Positions 24,257 to 35,773 of a DNA stretch of 64,000 nt are shown here, piece by piece. A program made the translations under genes and the position numbers. The DNA comes from Clonostachys chloroleuca (taxonomy: Eukaryota > Ascomycota > Sordariomycetes > Hypocreales > Bionectriaceae): NCBI GenBank assembly GCA_037952775.1, contig JBANAY010000004.1:13268001-13332000 (forward strand). Reading direction: 5' to 3'. Position 1 is the first letter of the stretch. Each line of letters begins with the position of its first letter. Under the pieces are notes generated by a model. It worked only from the letters and a program-made list of their open reading frames with translations, was not told the DNA's origin and did not search any database.

Positions 24257-27203
24257 CAGCGAAAAAGAAAGTAAAAGCGGGAGAAGATGTAGTAGACCCT
24301 TGCGAAAGGGGTAGAGCTGAGAGGCCAACCCCGGTGACCCCAATCAGATGTGCCTACATGATAGCCGGGCAGTTTCTCATGATCTTCGGCCATCGCGAGC
24401 ACGCCGTAGATCGTCGACCAGGGCCATTGAGCCAGGGCGTCGGGGGTGCTAAGCCCAGCCGTTGCTGGCATTCCTCCAACCCTGTATGCCTGTCGGAGCG
24501 ACGGCCGCCGCTGGAGCAGGGATGGCATTTCTAAACCCAATTTTTCGCTCGAAAACGAGGAGAAAGAAGAAAATAAAAGCGGTCTCCGGAAAATTGAAGA
24601 GCTGAATTCGGCTGGACTGGCCTGAACTTGCCGCTCACGTTTGCCAAGGGGAGGAAGGACAGGTTAGAGAACCCATGTTCATTGGGCATGACTGCATTGC
24701 ATGCCTAACACGTTGGCTGGACGGGTTGGTAAATGCTCTGCTTGGGCATTGATCACGATGATGTTCTTCTTTTCTTTTTCCTCCTTGGCTTTTCCCAAAG
24801 AGAGCCGTAGACGCTCCCCCCACCCCCCTATATATAGGACTATATCATGAAGCAATATGATGGATGCCACGTTTGGCATACACACGGAGCATGTGGCCGT
24901 GCACATCCGGCCGGGTCTTTGTAGCCTCTTTGCTTTTCCCACAGTCTGGGCAGAAACTCTCCCCATCCAATCCGTTGGCTGTTCTGGCTCAGATGTGATG
25001 TCGAAACCCGGGTGAGACGCAGCAGATGAGACCTGAGGTTTTATTTTGGGAGGGTAAGGTAATTACCCAGGCTATAGTCGCATCAAGCAGCCCCGTACCT
25101 CATCTCATCTTCATTATTTGACCAAATCAATTTTCTTCTTGCCCTCTTCCCACATGCAGGGCTCGAGACCAGCCGCGCGCAAAACAGCGACAGGAAGGAT
25201 AACAGATGAATAATCTGAAACTCGGTGCCCAAGCAGACACAATCAAAGAGGCAGTCAGAGCAGGTAAGCAATAGAAGCCGGGGCCCTGGGCTTCGAGACT
25301 GGCCCATTCCGGCTCCTTGTAAAATTGGCCATCTGCCTTTGATTCGTCAACGGCGGATAGGATATACATAGAGAAGACAAGGCAGAGGGATCAGCAAGGC
25401 CCCTTCTAGGTAGGTAATGTAGCATCCAATACCACTTGCCCATGGCCCCCCTCCAGCTTTTAGTCTCGTCCTGGAGGGCTGGACCGGGCTAATCAACTGC
25501 ATGCCACACCGGCTGACCCAAACACTCGGATTCAGTAGTGCCAAGAAACGGCCGAATAGCTGGCTCCCTGGCGCATGCATGTGCGTGCTGCCTCTGCTGT
25601 GTGATTTGCCTGCTTATTTTATCTCCTCGTAAATCACACCCCCTCCCATCCCCAAACCCTCAGCCGCGTGCTCATTAGCGGCAACCGCTTCGAACCCTTT
25701 CGCATTGCGAGAAGAGCCCATTGCTGCTAGTTCTGCTCCGGGGCATGTAATTGGCAAGGCGAGCGAGATAGGTCGATCATGCTAGCTCGACCAATGGGGT
25801 ATCATCCACGGTAGCACAGAACAGCATGGGCAACAATCAGGCTCTTGATTTCCCATCTCAACAACCAGGGAAAGGGGTGGGTGGCGTCAAGGCGGATGGA
25901 CCCCCGTGTCTTTCACTGCCCATGCCACGACGACAAAACTCATCCAGTGACATGGTAGATACCTCCTGCTGCTACCCTACCTGCTTGAGACAGCAGCAAG
26001 TAGGACAGAGACATCACCCATCTTCCCAGGCGCACTCACTGGCTGGGAGCGGGGAGACTGCGCGCATAGCCGAGTCAGTCAGATATGATTGCTCTGCTGC
26101 GATACATGTGGGATTTACCAAGTCAGTCGCACATCCCAAATCCCTGTAAGCCGTGCGGCGCATGTAGAATAATGGCTGGTCCAGTCTGTGTAACATCCGC
26201 AGAGGGCGACTGAGAGTACCGGCTGCTGGGAACAGGAAGCAGTTGCGGGCAGGCTGATAGGCCAAACGGGCAACGGCAGGCGGAATTGGATTGATTTTGG
26301 TCGACTATGCACATGATTCTGGATAATGAAGCAATCAATCCGTTCACCTTGGCTTCTTTTTTCGTTTCTTTTTTCTCTCTCGTCGTCAGATCCTATCCAC
26401 CAGCTCACAGATCTCCATCTCAGCGTGCAGCTCGCTTCTCCGGCTCTCACAGCCCGTCTTTTCAAGGACCAGCTGAAAGAAATGAGAGCAAAGGAAATGA
26501 AAGTACTTGGCAAGTAGCTGCCTGAGCGTGCGGGTGGGCTGCTGAAGAGGGCTGCTGCATGTGCAGGCCAGGCTGCGTCAACACAGTCAAGGGTCTGGCC
26601 CGGCATCGCATCGCGCATGGGTGGGAGGGGTCATTGCAGCCCGTCCTTCTACTCCGTCCACCCTTCTATAGCACAATCCCCGTTATATGGGCGTCCTGGG
26701 CTGGATCTGGCCAGCAGCATGGCATACGCCGTGGGCTGGCCTGCCATGGCTTGGATTGGGTACCGTAGGACGGGATATACAAATACTAGCTTCGGTGCCT
26801 CGCCTCGTCTTGAGCATCCCCGTTGACCTCGACGATCACGGTGGTGGGTGTCTGTCTGGCTGTACCTCATCATCAATCTGCCCTGGCAAGAAACGCCGCC
26901 ACACAACAACCACACTGTTCTGCCATCGTTTCCCGCCTGTTTGTGCCTTTCTTGTCTCACTTATTAATCTATTAATACTATCCTCTTCGCCGTCTGTCGC
27001 ATCTCCTTCGCAGATGCCACACCCTTACGGACCGAATCCTACCCACTCACCCGTCCTGTTATCTATCCACAAGCTGCTTTTGAGTCCGAAGCCTGCACTA
27101 GGAGTGTTTGCCATCTCCATTCTTCGATCTGGTCTCGCCTTTGCGGACTGTTTGCTCTTCGCTTGCTCTCTTACCAGTTTGCTTGTACATTCCGTCCGCA
27201 ATA

Positions 27204-28138
27204 ATGGAAGTGCCAACGACTTTTGTAAGTCTCACCAGTCCCACTGCTAGCAGCTCCCTCCCAGCCTTACAACCTTCCCCCCAATGCAACACTCCCCAAG
27301 GCAACATCAACTAACAAACCTCCAGCATCTCTTCTCCAAGCTCCCAGCCGAGCTCCGCCTCCGCATCTGGGAGTTCAACCTGCCAGCATGGCGCATCGTC
27401 CCTCTCCGGTGCGGCTCTGACATCTCTGCACCACCACCACCACCACCACCCGGTCCGGATCCTGAAGAAGATGCCACAAACCAGAGCCTCACAACCACCG
27501 GTAGAAGGCCCATCGACTGCTCGTCCTCGGCCCCCATCCCGGCCAACCTGCACACCTGCGTCGAGTCCCGGACCCAGGCCCTCTCCCACTACTCCCTCTC
27601 CTTCTCCTTCGCCCGCCAGCCCCCGCACATCCTCTTCGACCCTCGGACCGACATCCTCTACTTCGGCCCCCGCCACGACGGCTACATGGCCGCCAACGCC
27701 CAGTTCCACACGGCCATGTCCCTCATCCGCCCGGACCACCTCGCCGCCGCCCGCCGCATCGCCATCGACGACGCCCTCTTCCAGGTTCTGCAGCCCCCTT
27801 CTTCCTCCTCCTCCTCATCGGACCCCTCCTCCTCTTCCCTCTACCACTCCTCCCTCGCCGTCTCCCTCACCACCGACTGCCTCCGCCAGCTCCGCCGCCG
27901 CATGCCCAACCTTGAGGAGATCTTCTTCGTGCCCCACGCCCCCGCCTGGCGCGCCGCCGACGACCCCCTCCTCGTCTGCGACACCCTCGCCTGCCAGGTC
28001 CAGACCGCCATCCGCGACCTCTCCGACCAGCTCGCCTCCTCCGGCTCCGAGCCCTGGGTCCCGCCCTGCTGGAAGATCCTACCGGGTCCCCTGGCCGAGC
28101 CGGCTCCCGGTCAAGCCCCGAGCCTCGTCTGCTACTGA
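27204..28138 (+). CDS. 2EXR domain-containing protein
   Basis: The 2EXR family is an expanded, mostly uncharacterised group in filamentous ascomycetes. Exon 1 (27204-27224) encodes MEVPTTF and exon 2 (27326-28138) continues HLFSKLPAELRLRIWEFNLP, the diagnostic opening of the domain; together 277 residues. Intron 1 has GTAAGT and a CTAAC branch point close to CCTCCAG. Later conserved blocks are CVESRTQALSHYSL and FDPRTDILYFG. A run of prolines sits at about residues 41-48 and a Ser run near 170-185. Exon 2 is very GC-rich with nearly all C-ending codons, which produces long open frames in other registers. Function unknown. Confidence 0.9.
27429..27450 (+). repeat. CCA triplet repeat encoding polyproline
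   Basis: Seven CCA-type codons in a row inside the 2EXR gene. The frame is kept. Confidence 0.85.
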
Positions 28139-28839
28139 GTCGCGAGCCTTGACTTACATGCCGAGCAGCTCACCTGGGAAGCGTGGGCTGGGCACACGCT
28201 CCCCCCCCAAGATTATCACACAAGCATTGAGTACATGTTTGGGACCTATACTCCCTCCCATACCATATTGGGAGGATGGATGACATGATTGAGGCACTTG
28301 AAGACTCGACAAGAGAAGAAAAGATCAAAACAAAAAATTGCTATGCCAAAACAAAAGGAAATGAGGTTAGAGAACATCGTTTGGAGTTTGAGCGAAAAGG
28401 GTTTGGTTAGCCTGGGCCTGTCACATATGTGGAAGCGTACATTACTGATCTTGCAGTATCCGATTGCTTTTTTTATGGGTTATTCTTAGCCGGAGTTCCA
28501 AGTTGCCCTTATTAGCCTGTTTGTCTGATTTATTTGCTGCATATGAATCCCCGATTCTTGTACTCATCATGTATTTATGTATTCATGGAAGCGTGACTCT
28601 TTGAAGAGACGCCCTAATATATCTCAAAAGAAGAAAGAACTGAACTCTATAAAATGTATGTTGATGAAGAAAGTGAAACCCCCTAGTATGCAATCATAAG
28701 CTCTTCAGTATCATCACCGCGTTGATCATCATCGTAACGTACACCAATCTACTCCGTAAACAGAAATAACAACAACGCCATCCATACCGCTCAAAATGAT
28801 AATTGGACTCTCCGTAAGAACTCCGCGCCGCCTTCCTTT
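28139..28839. other. Convergent 3' intergenic region, 2EXR / LCAT-like lipase
   Basis: 701 bp tail-to-tail spacer, AT-rich compared with the neighbouring exons. No gene seen. Confidence 0.65.
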
Positions 28840-31530
28840 TTATGCTGACTCCGACTTCTTCTTGCCATAGCCTATACCCTTTCTTCTTCCCTTGACAATT
28901 GCAGCCAAAACTTGCCCGACTGCTCCAAGATCGCCCAACATCGTGATATGCCCACGCTCCGTGGATACCCTCCCACCTTTGACGATGGAGTAGCCTTCGG
29001 GTAACATAGCCTCCTTGGCCAGCACGACACCATCGCCAGGGCGGAAGAGAAGGTCGTCATACGCATCTGAATGTCGAATTGCCTCTCTTCCATTGACCTG
29101 TGCCGCGTAAACGGTAGGTGTTGTCTTTCCATATAGGACGCCCAGAGGTGGGTATGCGTTAGCAGCTTGGTGCTCGCTAGAATGTGCCAATTCTGAGCGG
29201 AATTTCTTAGTCCGTGCCAATGTGCGGGTCAAGTATTCCATGTTGCGCTTGAGTTCCGGGTCAGATAACGTTGGGGCGACGTCCCCAGTGGATGTAGTAT
29301 TCGAGGACTGTGTGGTTGACCGCTCAGCCCCGGATTGCATCTGTGGCGCGATCGTGCGATCCTTGGTCGTCCCTTGGATCGAGTCAAAGTTCATACTGAA
29401 GCGCTTCTCTGATAAGCTTTCTGCGCGTGCCCTTAGAGACGTGGGCAGGAACGAGGTGAACGACGACGTGCTCGAGGATGGCCCAATCGGTTGATTGAAC
29501 GGAGGTAGAGGTGGCTGCACACTGGGACAAAGGTGCCATTTGATCCATTCCTGTGGGTTGTAAAAGTCCACTGGATATGGCTCTCCAGTATTCTTGTCGA
29601 CAAAACAGGAGCCATCTTCGGGAAGGAACACGTAATAGGAGCGGATGGTGAAGTTGACCTGAGCTGAGAGGAGCTTTTCATTGAACAGGATGACGTCGCC
29701 GTTTCGGATAGGACCGAGAATGTTGATACAGCGCTGAGGTGTGCCGGCAAACATGACCCCGGAGAAGAGGTTTGGCTGTTGGTTCACGGCGTGTCGTGCA
29801 ATGAGCCCACCCATGCTGTGTGCAATGAGAAGGGCGCCCCGCGATTCGGGAGGAGTACCAGGTTTGTTGGAAGGTAGCTTTGCCAAGAATTCCTGAAGCT
29901 TGCGGGAAAGTATGTGTGGGCTGAGCCTCCAATCATAGCCATAATCCCAGACTCGCAGAGTGCCATTGCGCACATTATTACAAGACCTTAACTTTCTGAA
30001 GAGTTTTCGTGACATGTCCACAGGCCCCATGTGCGAGAGCATGCCTGATGGAATAATGGTCTCCTCCATTCTCTCCTCGGCCTCATCGTCCAACCCGATT
30101 TCCAAGTTTACTTTCCGCATATTGAGTCCAATCTTGACGGGAGCCCAGACTTGTTGATGAGGGGGTTTGGCCGACCGAAGCACCGACCCTCGAAGCCCGC
30201 CCATGATGACAATGTCACCTGTCAGGTCTGCCAGCACATCATCCAGAGTGGCTGGACCGTCCTTGCTACCGCCACTTCCCACATTAAGTTTGGGTGAGCG
30301 GTTGGCAGGTGCAAATGTCGGCGTCTCCTGAGAACGCATATCCATCGAGTTCAAGGAGATGAAAGATGGTGTGTGGAGCTTTGCGAGACTGGGCATCTTG
30401 AAGTTGGGAACCTCTGGCAGGCTCTCTTTGATGGCCTGGAACCGCATGTTGACCATATCCCGTACATCATGAAACTGCTCGTCGTTACCCAGCGAAGAAG
30501 TGCGAGACAGAGTATGGTATAAAAGGCTGTCGTCGGATGTGACTCGACGTAGCACGCCCGGCCGGGATTGTGTGGAAATCTGGGGTGACCGGATGGAGTT
30601 GGAGCGCCTAATTGAATCAGGCCGCGGGGAGAAAGAGGACTGAATTTGTCCATCGAGCCGATTGTCTGATGGGTGCTCAGGGATGGGCGAATGCACTGGC
30701 CGTTGGAGTGGTTGTTTTGGTGCCGGGACGGTTGAAGGACTCTTTTCGCCAAAGGCGGAGAAGAAGTTTGACGGAAGTGACGGGAGGAGATGGCTGGGCG
30801 AGCTGAGAGATGGAAAGGCCTTCTGTAGTCTCCTCAGAGCATCTTGTCCTGCAGAGCGGGAGCGTTCCCTCGAGTGCGTAAAGGCTGAGTCCAGAATGGC
30901 TATGCTATGCCGTGACCGAGTTGACTGCCGCCGACGAGGGCGATTGATAGGTTTGTCGAAACCATCATTCGGCCCTGAGACGTCGTTTGGCGTGGCCTCG
31001 GACGAAGAAGGTGCACGAGTGGTTTTAGCTGGCTCTCTTCCAGGTTTGGTCTCGGGCACTTTGACCTCCAAGGCCGGTTCATCAAACTGAGCAGGGCTTG
31101 TCGGCTCAGGAGACTCACAGAGAGGCGGGGCTTTCACAGGACTGCCGAGGCTCGCTGCGATGGGCGAGTTGGGATCCCCGACCGTTGTGCCATCGTCATT
31201 GTCTCCGCTGTCATCCTCGATGGGCGGTGGAATCCCTAGTATGCCACCGGGCCATTTCTCCAGTGCCGCTGCCTTCTCTACTGCCGGCGTGCGAGGCGAA
31301 GCCAGATGGCTCGCCGTGGCACTCATGGCCGGCTGGAGGACTGCCTGGGCGCCATCCTGGTCTTCAATCTCATCACTCTCCTGCAAATTGGCCTCATCGT
31401 CGACGTCGTCATACTCGTCTTCTACCACAATCCGGCACTCATCATCGGGGCCGGCTGAGCCGAGTGGTAGAGTGATGCCCAGATCGAGCGGCGCTTGGCC
31501 TGCAGGCTGGGTCGCAACAGCAGCATTCAT
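28840..31530 (-). CDS. LCAT-like alpha/beta hydrolase (lecithin:cholesterol acyltransferase family)
   Basis: A single open exon encodes 896 residues. The first 50 or so residues start MNAAVATQPAG and turn acidic; residues to about 330 are Ser/Pro-rich and probably disordered. From about residue 430 the LCAT-type hydrolase fold begins: DIVIMGGLRGSVLRS, then VWAPVKIGLNM, RVWDYGYDWRLSP, and the nucleophile elbow AHSMGG with Ser572. The other triad members are probably the Asp in RPGDGVVLAKEA and the His in RGHITMLGD near the C-terminus, at the spacing usual for this family. No signal peptide or membrane segment is evident, so a cytosolic phospholipase or acyltransferase role is inferred. The substrate is not deducible. 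Confidence 0.87.
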   Translation of the reverse strand: MNAAVATQPAGQAPLDLGITLPLGSAGPDDECRIVVEDEYDDVDDEANLQESDEIEDQDGAQAVLQPAMSATASHLASPRTPAVEKAAALEKWPGGILGIPPPIEDDSGDNDDGTTVGDPNSPIAASLGSPVKAPPLCESPEPTSPAQFDEPALEVKVPETKPGREPAKTTRAPSSSEATPNDVSGPNDGFDKPINRPRRRQSTRSRHSIAILDSAFTHSRERSRSAGQDALRRLQKAFPSLSSPSHLLPSLPSNFFSAFGEKSPSTVPAPKQPLQRPVHSPIPEHPSDNRLDGQIQSSFSPRPDSIRRSNSIRSPQISTQSRPGVLRRVTSDDSLLYHTLSRTSSLGNDEQFHDVRDMVNMRFQAIKESLPEVPNFKMPSLAKLHTPSFISLNSMDMRSQETPTFAPANRSPKLNVGSGGSKDGPATLDDVLADLTGDIVIMGGLRGSVLRSAKPPHQQVWAPVKIGLNMRKVNLEIGLDDEAEERMEETIIPSGMLSHMGPVDMSRKLFRKLRSCNNVRNGTLRVWDYGYDWRLSPHILSRKLQEFLAKLPSNKPGTPPESRGALLIAHSMGGLIARHAVNQQPNLFSGVMFAGTPQRCINILGPIRNGDVILFNEKLLSAQVNFTIRSYYVFLPEDGSCFVDKNTGEPYPVDFYNPQEWIKWHLCPSVQPPLPPFNQPIGPSSSTSSFTSFLPTSLRARAESLSEKRFSMNFDSIQGTTKDRTIAPQMQSGAERSTTQSSNTTSTGDVAPTLSDPELKRNMEYLTRTLARTKKFRSELAHSSEHQAANAYPPLGVLYGKTTPTVYAAQVNGREAIRHSDAYDDLLFRPGDGVVLAKEAMLPEGYSIVKGGRVSTERGHITMLGDLGAVGQVLAAIVKGRRKGIGYGKKKSESA

Positions 31531-33360
31531 GCTTCAATTTTGCTCATAGAAAGTGGAAACAATGTGATGATGCTCTGGTTTCGTTTGCGAGTGAGAGGAA
31601 GAGAAATGGTTCAAGAATGCAGGGTTAAAGAGGTAGTGACAGTCGACGGAAGCTGCGGAGGCCAGCCGAAAGTGGGCGCCTCACGGGAATGAGTCCAATT
31701 TGGATAAGGCAATTCTCAGCTGGCGATATGTAGTGTCCTATTCGGGAATTGTGTGCGCAGCATTACTGGAAGGGACGATCACTAATGGGCAGTATTCAGC
31801 CTCTTGAGAGCCGCTTGAACCGGTGAAGTCAAGCGCGGCGAGCGAGTCGGCGCAGGCAAGTAAGCAGGCCGTCTGGTGTGTTCATGGAAGCCAATCGCTC
31901 GTTGGATCGGGTTAGGCGCGAGGCACAGAACGGCGGATCTGCACGAGTGATGAAGTAATTGGGGAAAAGAGCAAAAGGCAAACTCTGGATTCTCCTGATG
32001 GGGAAGACGTCATCTAATATACCTACCTACCTAGGCAATGGATTAATTGCGGGTGTTTCCTATCTCAATCAGAGTGTTGAGACGGCTTGCTTATTTGCTA
32101 TTATTATCGTAATGATAGTAGTGTGTGCGCATGCTGCAAGGAACACGCCCGCCGGTTCTATTTATTGCGCCGCCAGGGGGGTGACATCGTGGCATGATAG
32201 ATTGGATGGTATTACGGTGTGTTGGATCTGGCCAACCAACCGCCTGAACCTGGACGACAGACGCTGCACTGGCGATTCCAGAAGCCCGCGCCACTCACTA
32301 AGCACATGTCCCGAGATGACGGGCCAACACCAGAACGACGCAGTTGGCTGCTGTGATTGGGTCCCGGTGTCTTCAGCCCGCCGTATTGTGCTGGAAACGG
32401 CCTGTGAGCGTCCATGCTGTTGGTGCGCTGAAGTCCCCGGTTGGCCCTGGGAACGGACTGTCGCTGTCTCGAGCCTTTCTTATCGACTAGTCTAGGGAAC
32501 CATAGCTCGTAGCGCAGTGCTGTATGTAGCTGACCATGAGCGAAGGATGACCGTACATCCAGCCAACAGCCAATCACGCTGGCGTCCATTGCCAGTTGTT
32601 CCCCATTGGAGAATATTAGATCAGCGTCAGAAGCCAAACTGGATTTTCCGGTCACCTCGTCCGCTGCCACATGGACGAACCTGTAATACCGCCCAGCCTT
32701 ACAATATAGACAGGGCCGCTTCTGGATCCCTGCAGTCCCGTTCAGGCGTACGCGTGTTCAGCTGCCCAATCTCGTCCTCAAAGCTACCGAAACTCGGCTC
32801 AGAAGAAGCCGCTGACAACGGGATGTGGTGCAAACCTCCATGTCCGATACCAACGGGTGGGCGCATACACTCTCGCACTCTCTCACCCTCGCATTCACAC
32901 GAACATGCCTCGACCGCAGATGCCACCTGACGATCGGTAATGGCTTAGGCGCGAAAGCATCAATGCCTTATTACCTATTCATGTCCGGTCTCGGTGGGGC
33001 CCCCGCAATCCAGTACAGTAGCACTCCCGCAAGTGGGAGAAGGTTTGGCAGGTACCTCGGGCCACATACCCCCGTGGCAGTGGCAGCATGTACCTCCGCC
33101 CCAACCTCAACAACTGCCATGTCCGGACTCAACCGCCAATGACGAAAGTTGGAGCTCACATGTTGATGCCACAACCTCTGGCCCGTCCCTTGGCTTCGCA
33201 ATTGGTCTGGTCTGGGTTGCATTGGTCTAGCTTCATCCCGTCTGCTTCATTCCGTCTCGTCAACCCTTAGATCCCCAAACACCTCAACCTCCCCGGGTCC
33301 ATCTCTCCCTCCTCCCCACCTTCTCTCCAGGCCTGGTCATCACCTCCTCTCCATCAGAGA
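31531..33360. other. Divergent intergenic region, LCAT-like lipase / acid phosphatase
   Basis: 1.8 kb with no credible gene. It contains a TACCTACCTACCTAGG motif at about 32022 and a long CT/CA-rich stretch just before the phosphatase start, typical of fungal core promoters and leaders. Confidence 0.6.
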
Positions 33361-34962
33361 ATGACAACTCTCCAGCCAAGGCCTCCGTACACGGACGCCG
33401 AGCTCGCGGAGCTCTACCCTCCCCAGCTCCAGCTCCAGCTAGTCCAGATTCTCCTCCGCCATGGCGAACGCACGCCTGTCACCCCTCGTTTCACCGGCAC
33501 TGGCCTGCCCGCATACTGGTCGTACTGCAATGCCGCGCGCCACCTGCGGAGCGCCATCCTCGAGGACGACTCGGGCAAGTTCTCCTCCCTCGAGTGGAAG
33601 CGCCGCCTCGAGGCCTTCGGCCCCAATGACCTCCCCGTCTTCGCCGCCGGCCCCGGCGGCGACCTAGACGCCGTCTGCGACATGGGCATGCTCACCGACC
33701 TGGGCCGCAGCACCACCACCGCCCTCGGCAGGCGCCTCCGCCACCTCTACATCGACCGCCTCGGCTTCCTGCCACCCAACCTCACCTCCTCCGAGTCCTT
33801 CTACTTCCGCACGACGCCCATACCGCGCGCCCTCGAGTCCCTCCAGCAGACCATCCACGGCCTGTACCCCTCCCACACTCGCTCCCCCGACCTGCCACCC
33901 CTCACCATCGTCGGCCGCGTCCCGGGCGAGGAGACCCTCTTCCCCAATGACAGCAACTGCCGCCGCTTCGCCGCCCTCTCCCGCGCCTTCGCCCAGCGCA
34001 CCGCCGACCGCTGGAACGGCTCGGACGAGATGGCCTACCTGACCAAGAAGATTGGCCGCTGGATGCCCGAGGACAGCCCCAGGGTCGCCGTCGACTCCCA
34101 CCCCCGTCTCAGCGGCATCATGGACACCATCAACGCCACCGACGCCCACGGCCCGGACACCAAGCTGCCCAAGGAGTTCTACGACCCACGCGCCCGCCAG
34201 ATCATTGAGGACATCGCCGTCGAGGAATGGTTCTCCGGCTACCGCGAGAGCCAGGAGTACCGCGCCCTCGGCATCGGCGGCCTGCTGGGCGACATCGTCA
34301 CCCGCATGGCCGGCAGCGCAGAGAACCCCCGGCCGCCACCGCCGCCGCCGAGCACCAGCCCAAGAAGCCCTCCTCCTCCTCCTCCCGCCCGCCCGGCATC
34401 CGCTTCACCATGAGCGGCTGCCACGACACCACCCTCGCCGGCGCCCTCGCCAGCCTCGGCGCCCTCGAGGGCGGCTGGCCCCCCTTCACGAGCCACATCG
34501 CCTTCGAGCTCTTCCGCCACGCCTCCGCGCCGGCACCCTCCCCTTCCTCCGCCTCAAGCTCCCCAACCAGCTGGATCTCATCCTTCTTCACCAGGTCCGG
34601 CTCCTCCTCCGCCGCCGCCGGCATCGGCCGCAAGAAAACCCCGGACCTCTCCCCGGCAGAGAAGCAGAAGCTCGACGGCTACTACGTCCGCGTCAGGTTC
34701 AACGACAAGCCCGTCACCATCCCCGCCTGCAAGGCTCCCGGGAACCATCTCGAGGGCGACCAGTCCTTCTGCACCTTGGTAGGTTCAGCTAGTAGATGCG
34801 CCTTCATCGTGTATTCCAACGGAACAAAAGGCTAACGAGATCCATGAACAGGCCACCTTCAAAGCTGTTGTTGACAAATTCACCCCCGAGAACTGGAGGG
34901 AGGAATGCCATGCCTCTGGCGCTCCAGCGTTCCCCTCAAAGCCCGAGCCGGCAGGCTACTAG
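33361..34962 (+). CDS. Histidine acid phosphatase (branch 2), with a one-base frame break
   Basis: Phosphomonoesterase using a phosphohistidine intermediate. Exon 1 is 33361-34778 and exon 2 34852-34962. The N-terminal RHGERTP motif has His34; the C-terminal proton donor motif is SGCHDTTLAGAL. No signal peptide is present, so it is an intracellular member resembling lysophosphatidic acid phosphatase 6-like proteins rather than secreted phytases. Frame breaks between GSAENP and AATAAAEHQPKK at a run of five C (34326-34330). Exon 1 is 1418 nt, one base short of in-frame. One more C joins both parts into 509 residues with the HD motif in place. Without it the protein stops at 34413 and lacks the catalytic Asp. 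Codons are almost all C-ending. Confidence 0.9.
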
Positions 34963-35773
34963 TTTCCATTCTACACCAAGCCCGATAGGTTTTGGTGCCT
35001 CTTTTTGAATACATTCACATAAATGGGAAATAAATCGGCTTTGGTTACAATAAGTTACAAATCACTTCATTCTTCCAGGTAGTTTAGAGGGACAATTCGA
35101 TAGATGGAAACGGGACTGGAACTGTCTTTATCTCTGCCCATGGTTTTCTCTCTTCCTCCTCTTTTCTAGCATTACAACAGGCGTCGTCTCTTTATGCATA
35201 GATGATTCACTTCGAACAGATTGACTAGGTGCAGTACGTAGTGATCACGAAAAAAAGGACTCTTTCTGCTTATGCTTACAAAGTATACTAATGCGAAGAC
35301 AATAGCTTGACGCACACAACTATGCAATACCGAGAATTCTGGCAATAGCTCCTCCGACTGTCCTCGACCTCTACTACTCTCATGCTATAGACGTTCCCTC
35401 ATACACTATATGGCACAAGTGACAGTTTTCAACCGTTTGTGTTTGTTCCAAGACACTATTTTCCGCGTTTCATTGATCCTTTCACACCGTTATGTCCACA
35501 ACATTCTCTCATGCCTGACCACAACCAATTCCAAGGTAGCCGACAACGATCGCACTTGCTTGCGCATTTGTGTAGCACGCAAGGAAACGAATTGAAGGAA
35601 ACCAGACGTAAATATCCAATAAATACACATCATACACCGGAAAAGGAGGGTGGAATTACCGATAAAGAAAAAGAAAAAATTTGAGAAGGCCGATAGTATT
35701 AGAGCGAGAATAGAGACGTTTTCTCGCGGCAATTACAACAATGTAAATTTCCGTCATTTTGTGAATCAGGTCA
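34963..35773. other. Convergent 3' intergenic region, acid phosphatase / Nrd1-type protein
   Basis: 811 bp tail-to-tail spacer of low GC content. Short frames only. Confidence 0.65.

Larger units (their letters stand above)
21601..27203. other. Gene desert, 5.6 kb
   Basis: I find no gene here. Short frames (up to about 190 codons) lack splice structure and recognisable motifs. The region has scattered TACCTACC/GGTAGGTA motifs (near 22617, 23147, 23624, 25407), two pure polypurine tracts and an A12 run. The last part must contain the promoter of the 2EXR gene. Confidence 0.6.

Noticed and set aside
25686..25700. tRNA B-box-like TTCGAACCC
   Set aside because: No matching A box, acceptor stem or anticodon arm around it.
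27471..28283. 270-codon plus-strand frame at the 2EXR gene
   Set aside because: Pro/Ser/Thr-only composition; it is the shifted frame of a C-ending coding exon.
34052..34792. 246-codon plus-strand frame in the acid phosphatase
   Set aside because: Arg/Pro/Leu-rich shadow frame; the real frames carry RHGERTP and the HD motif.
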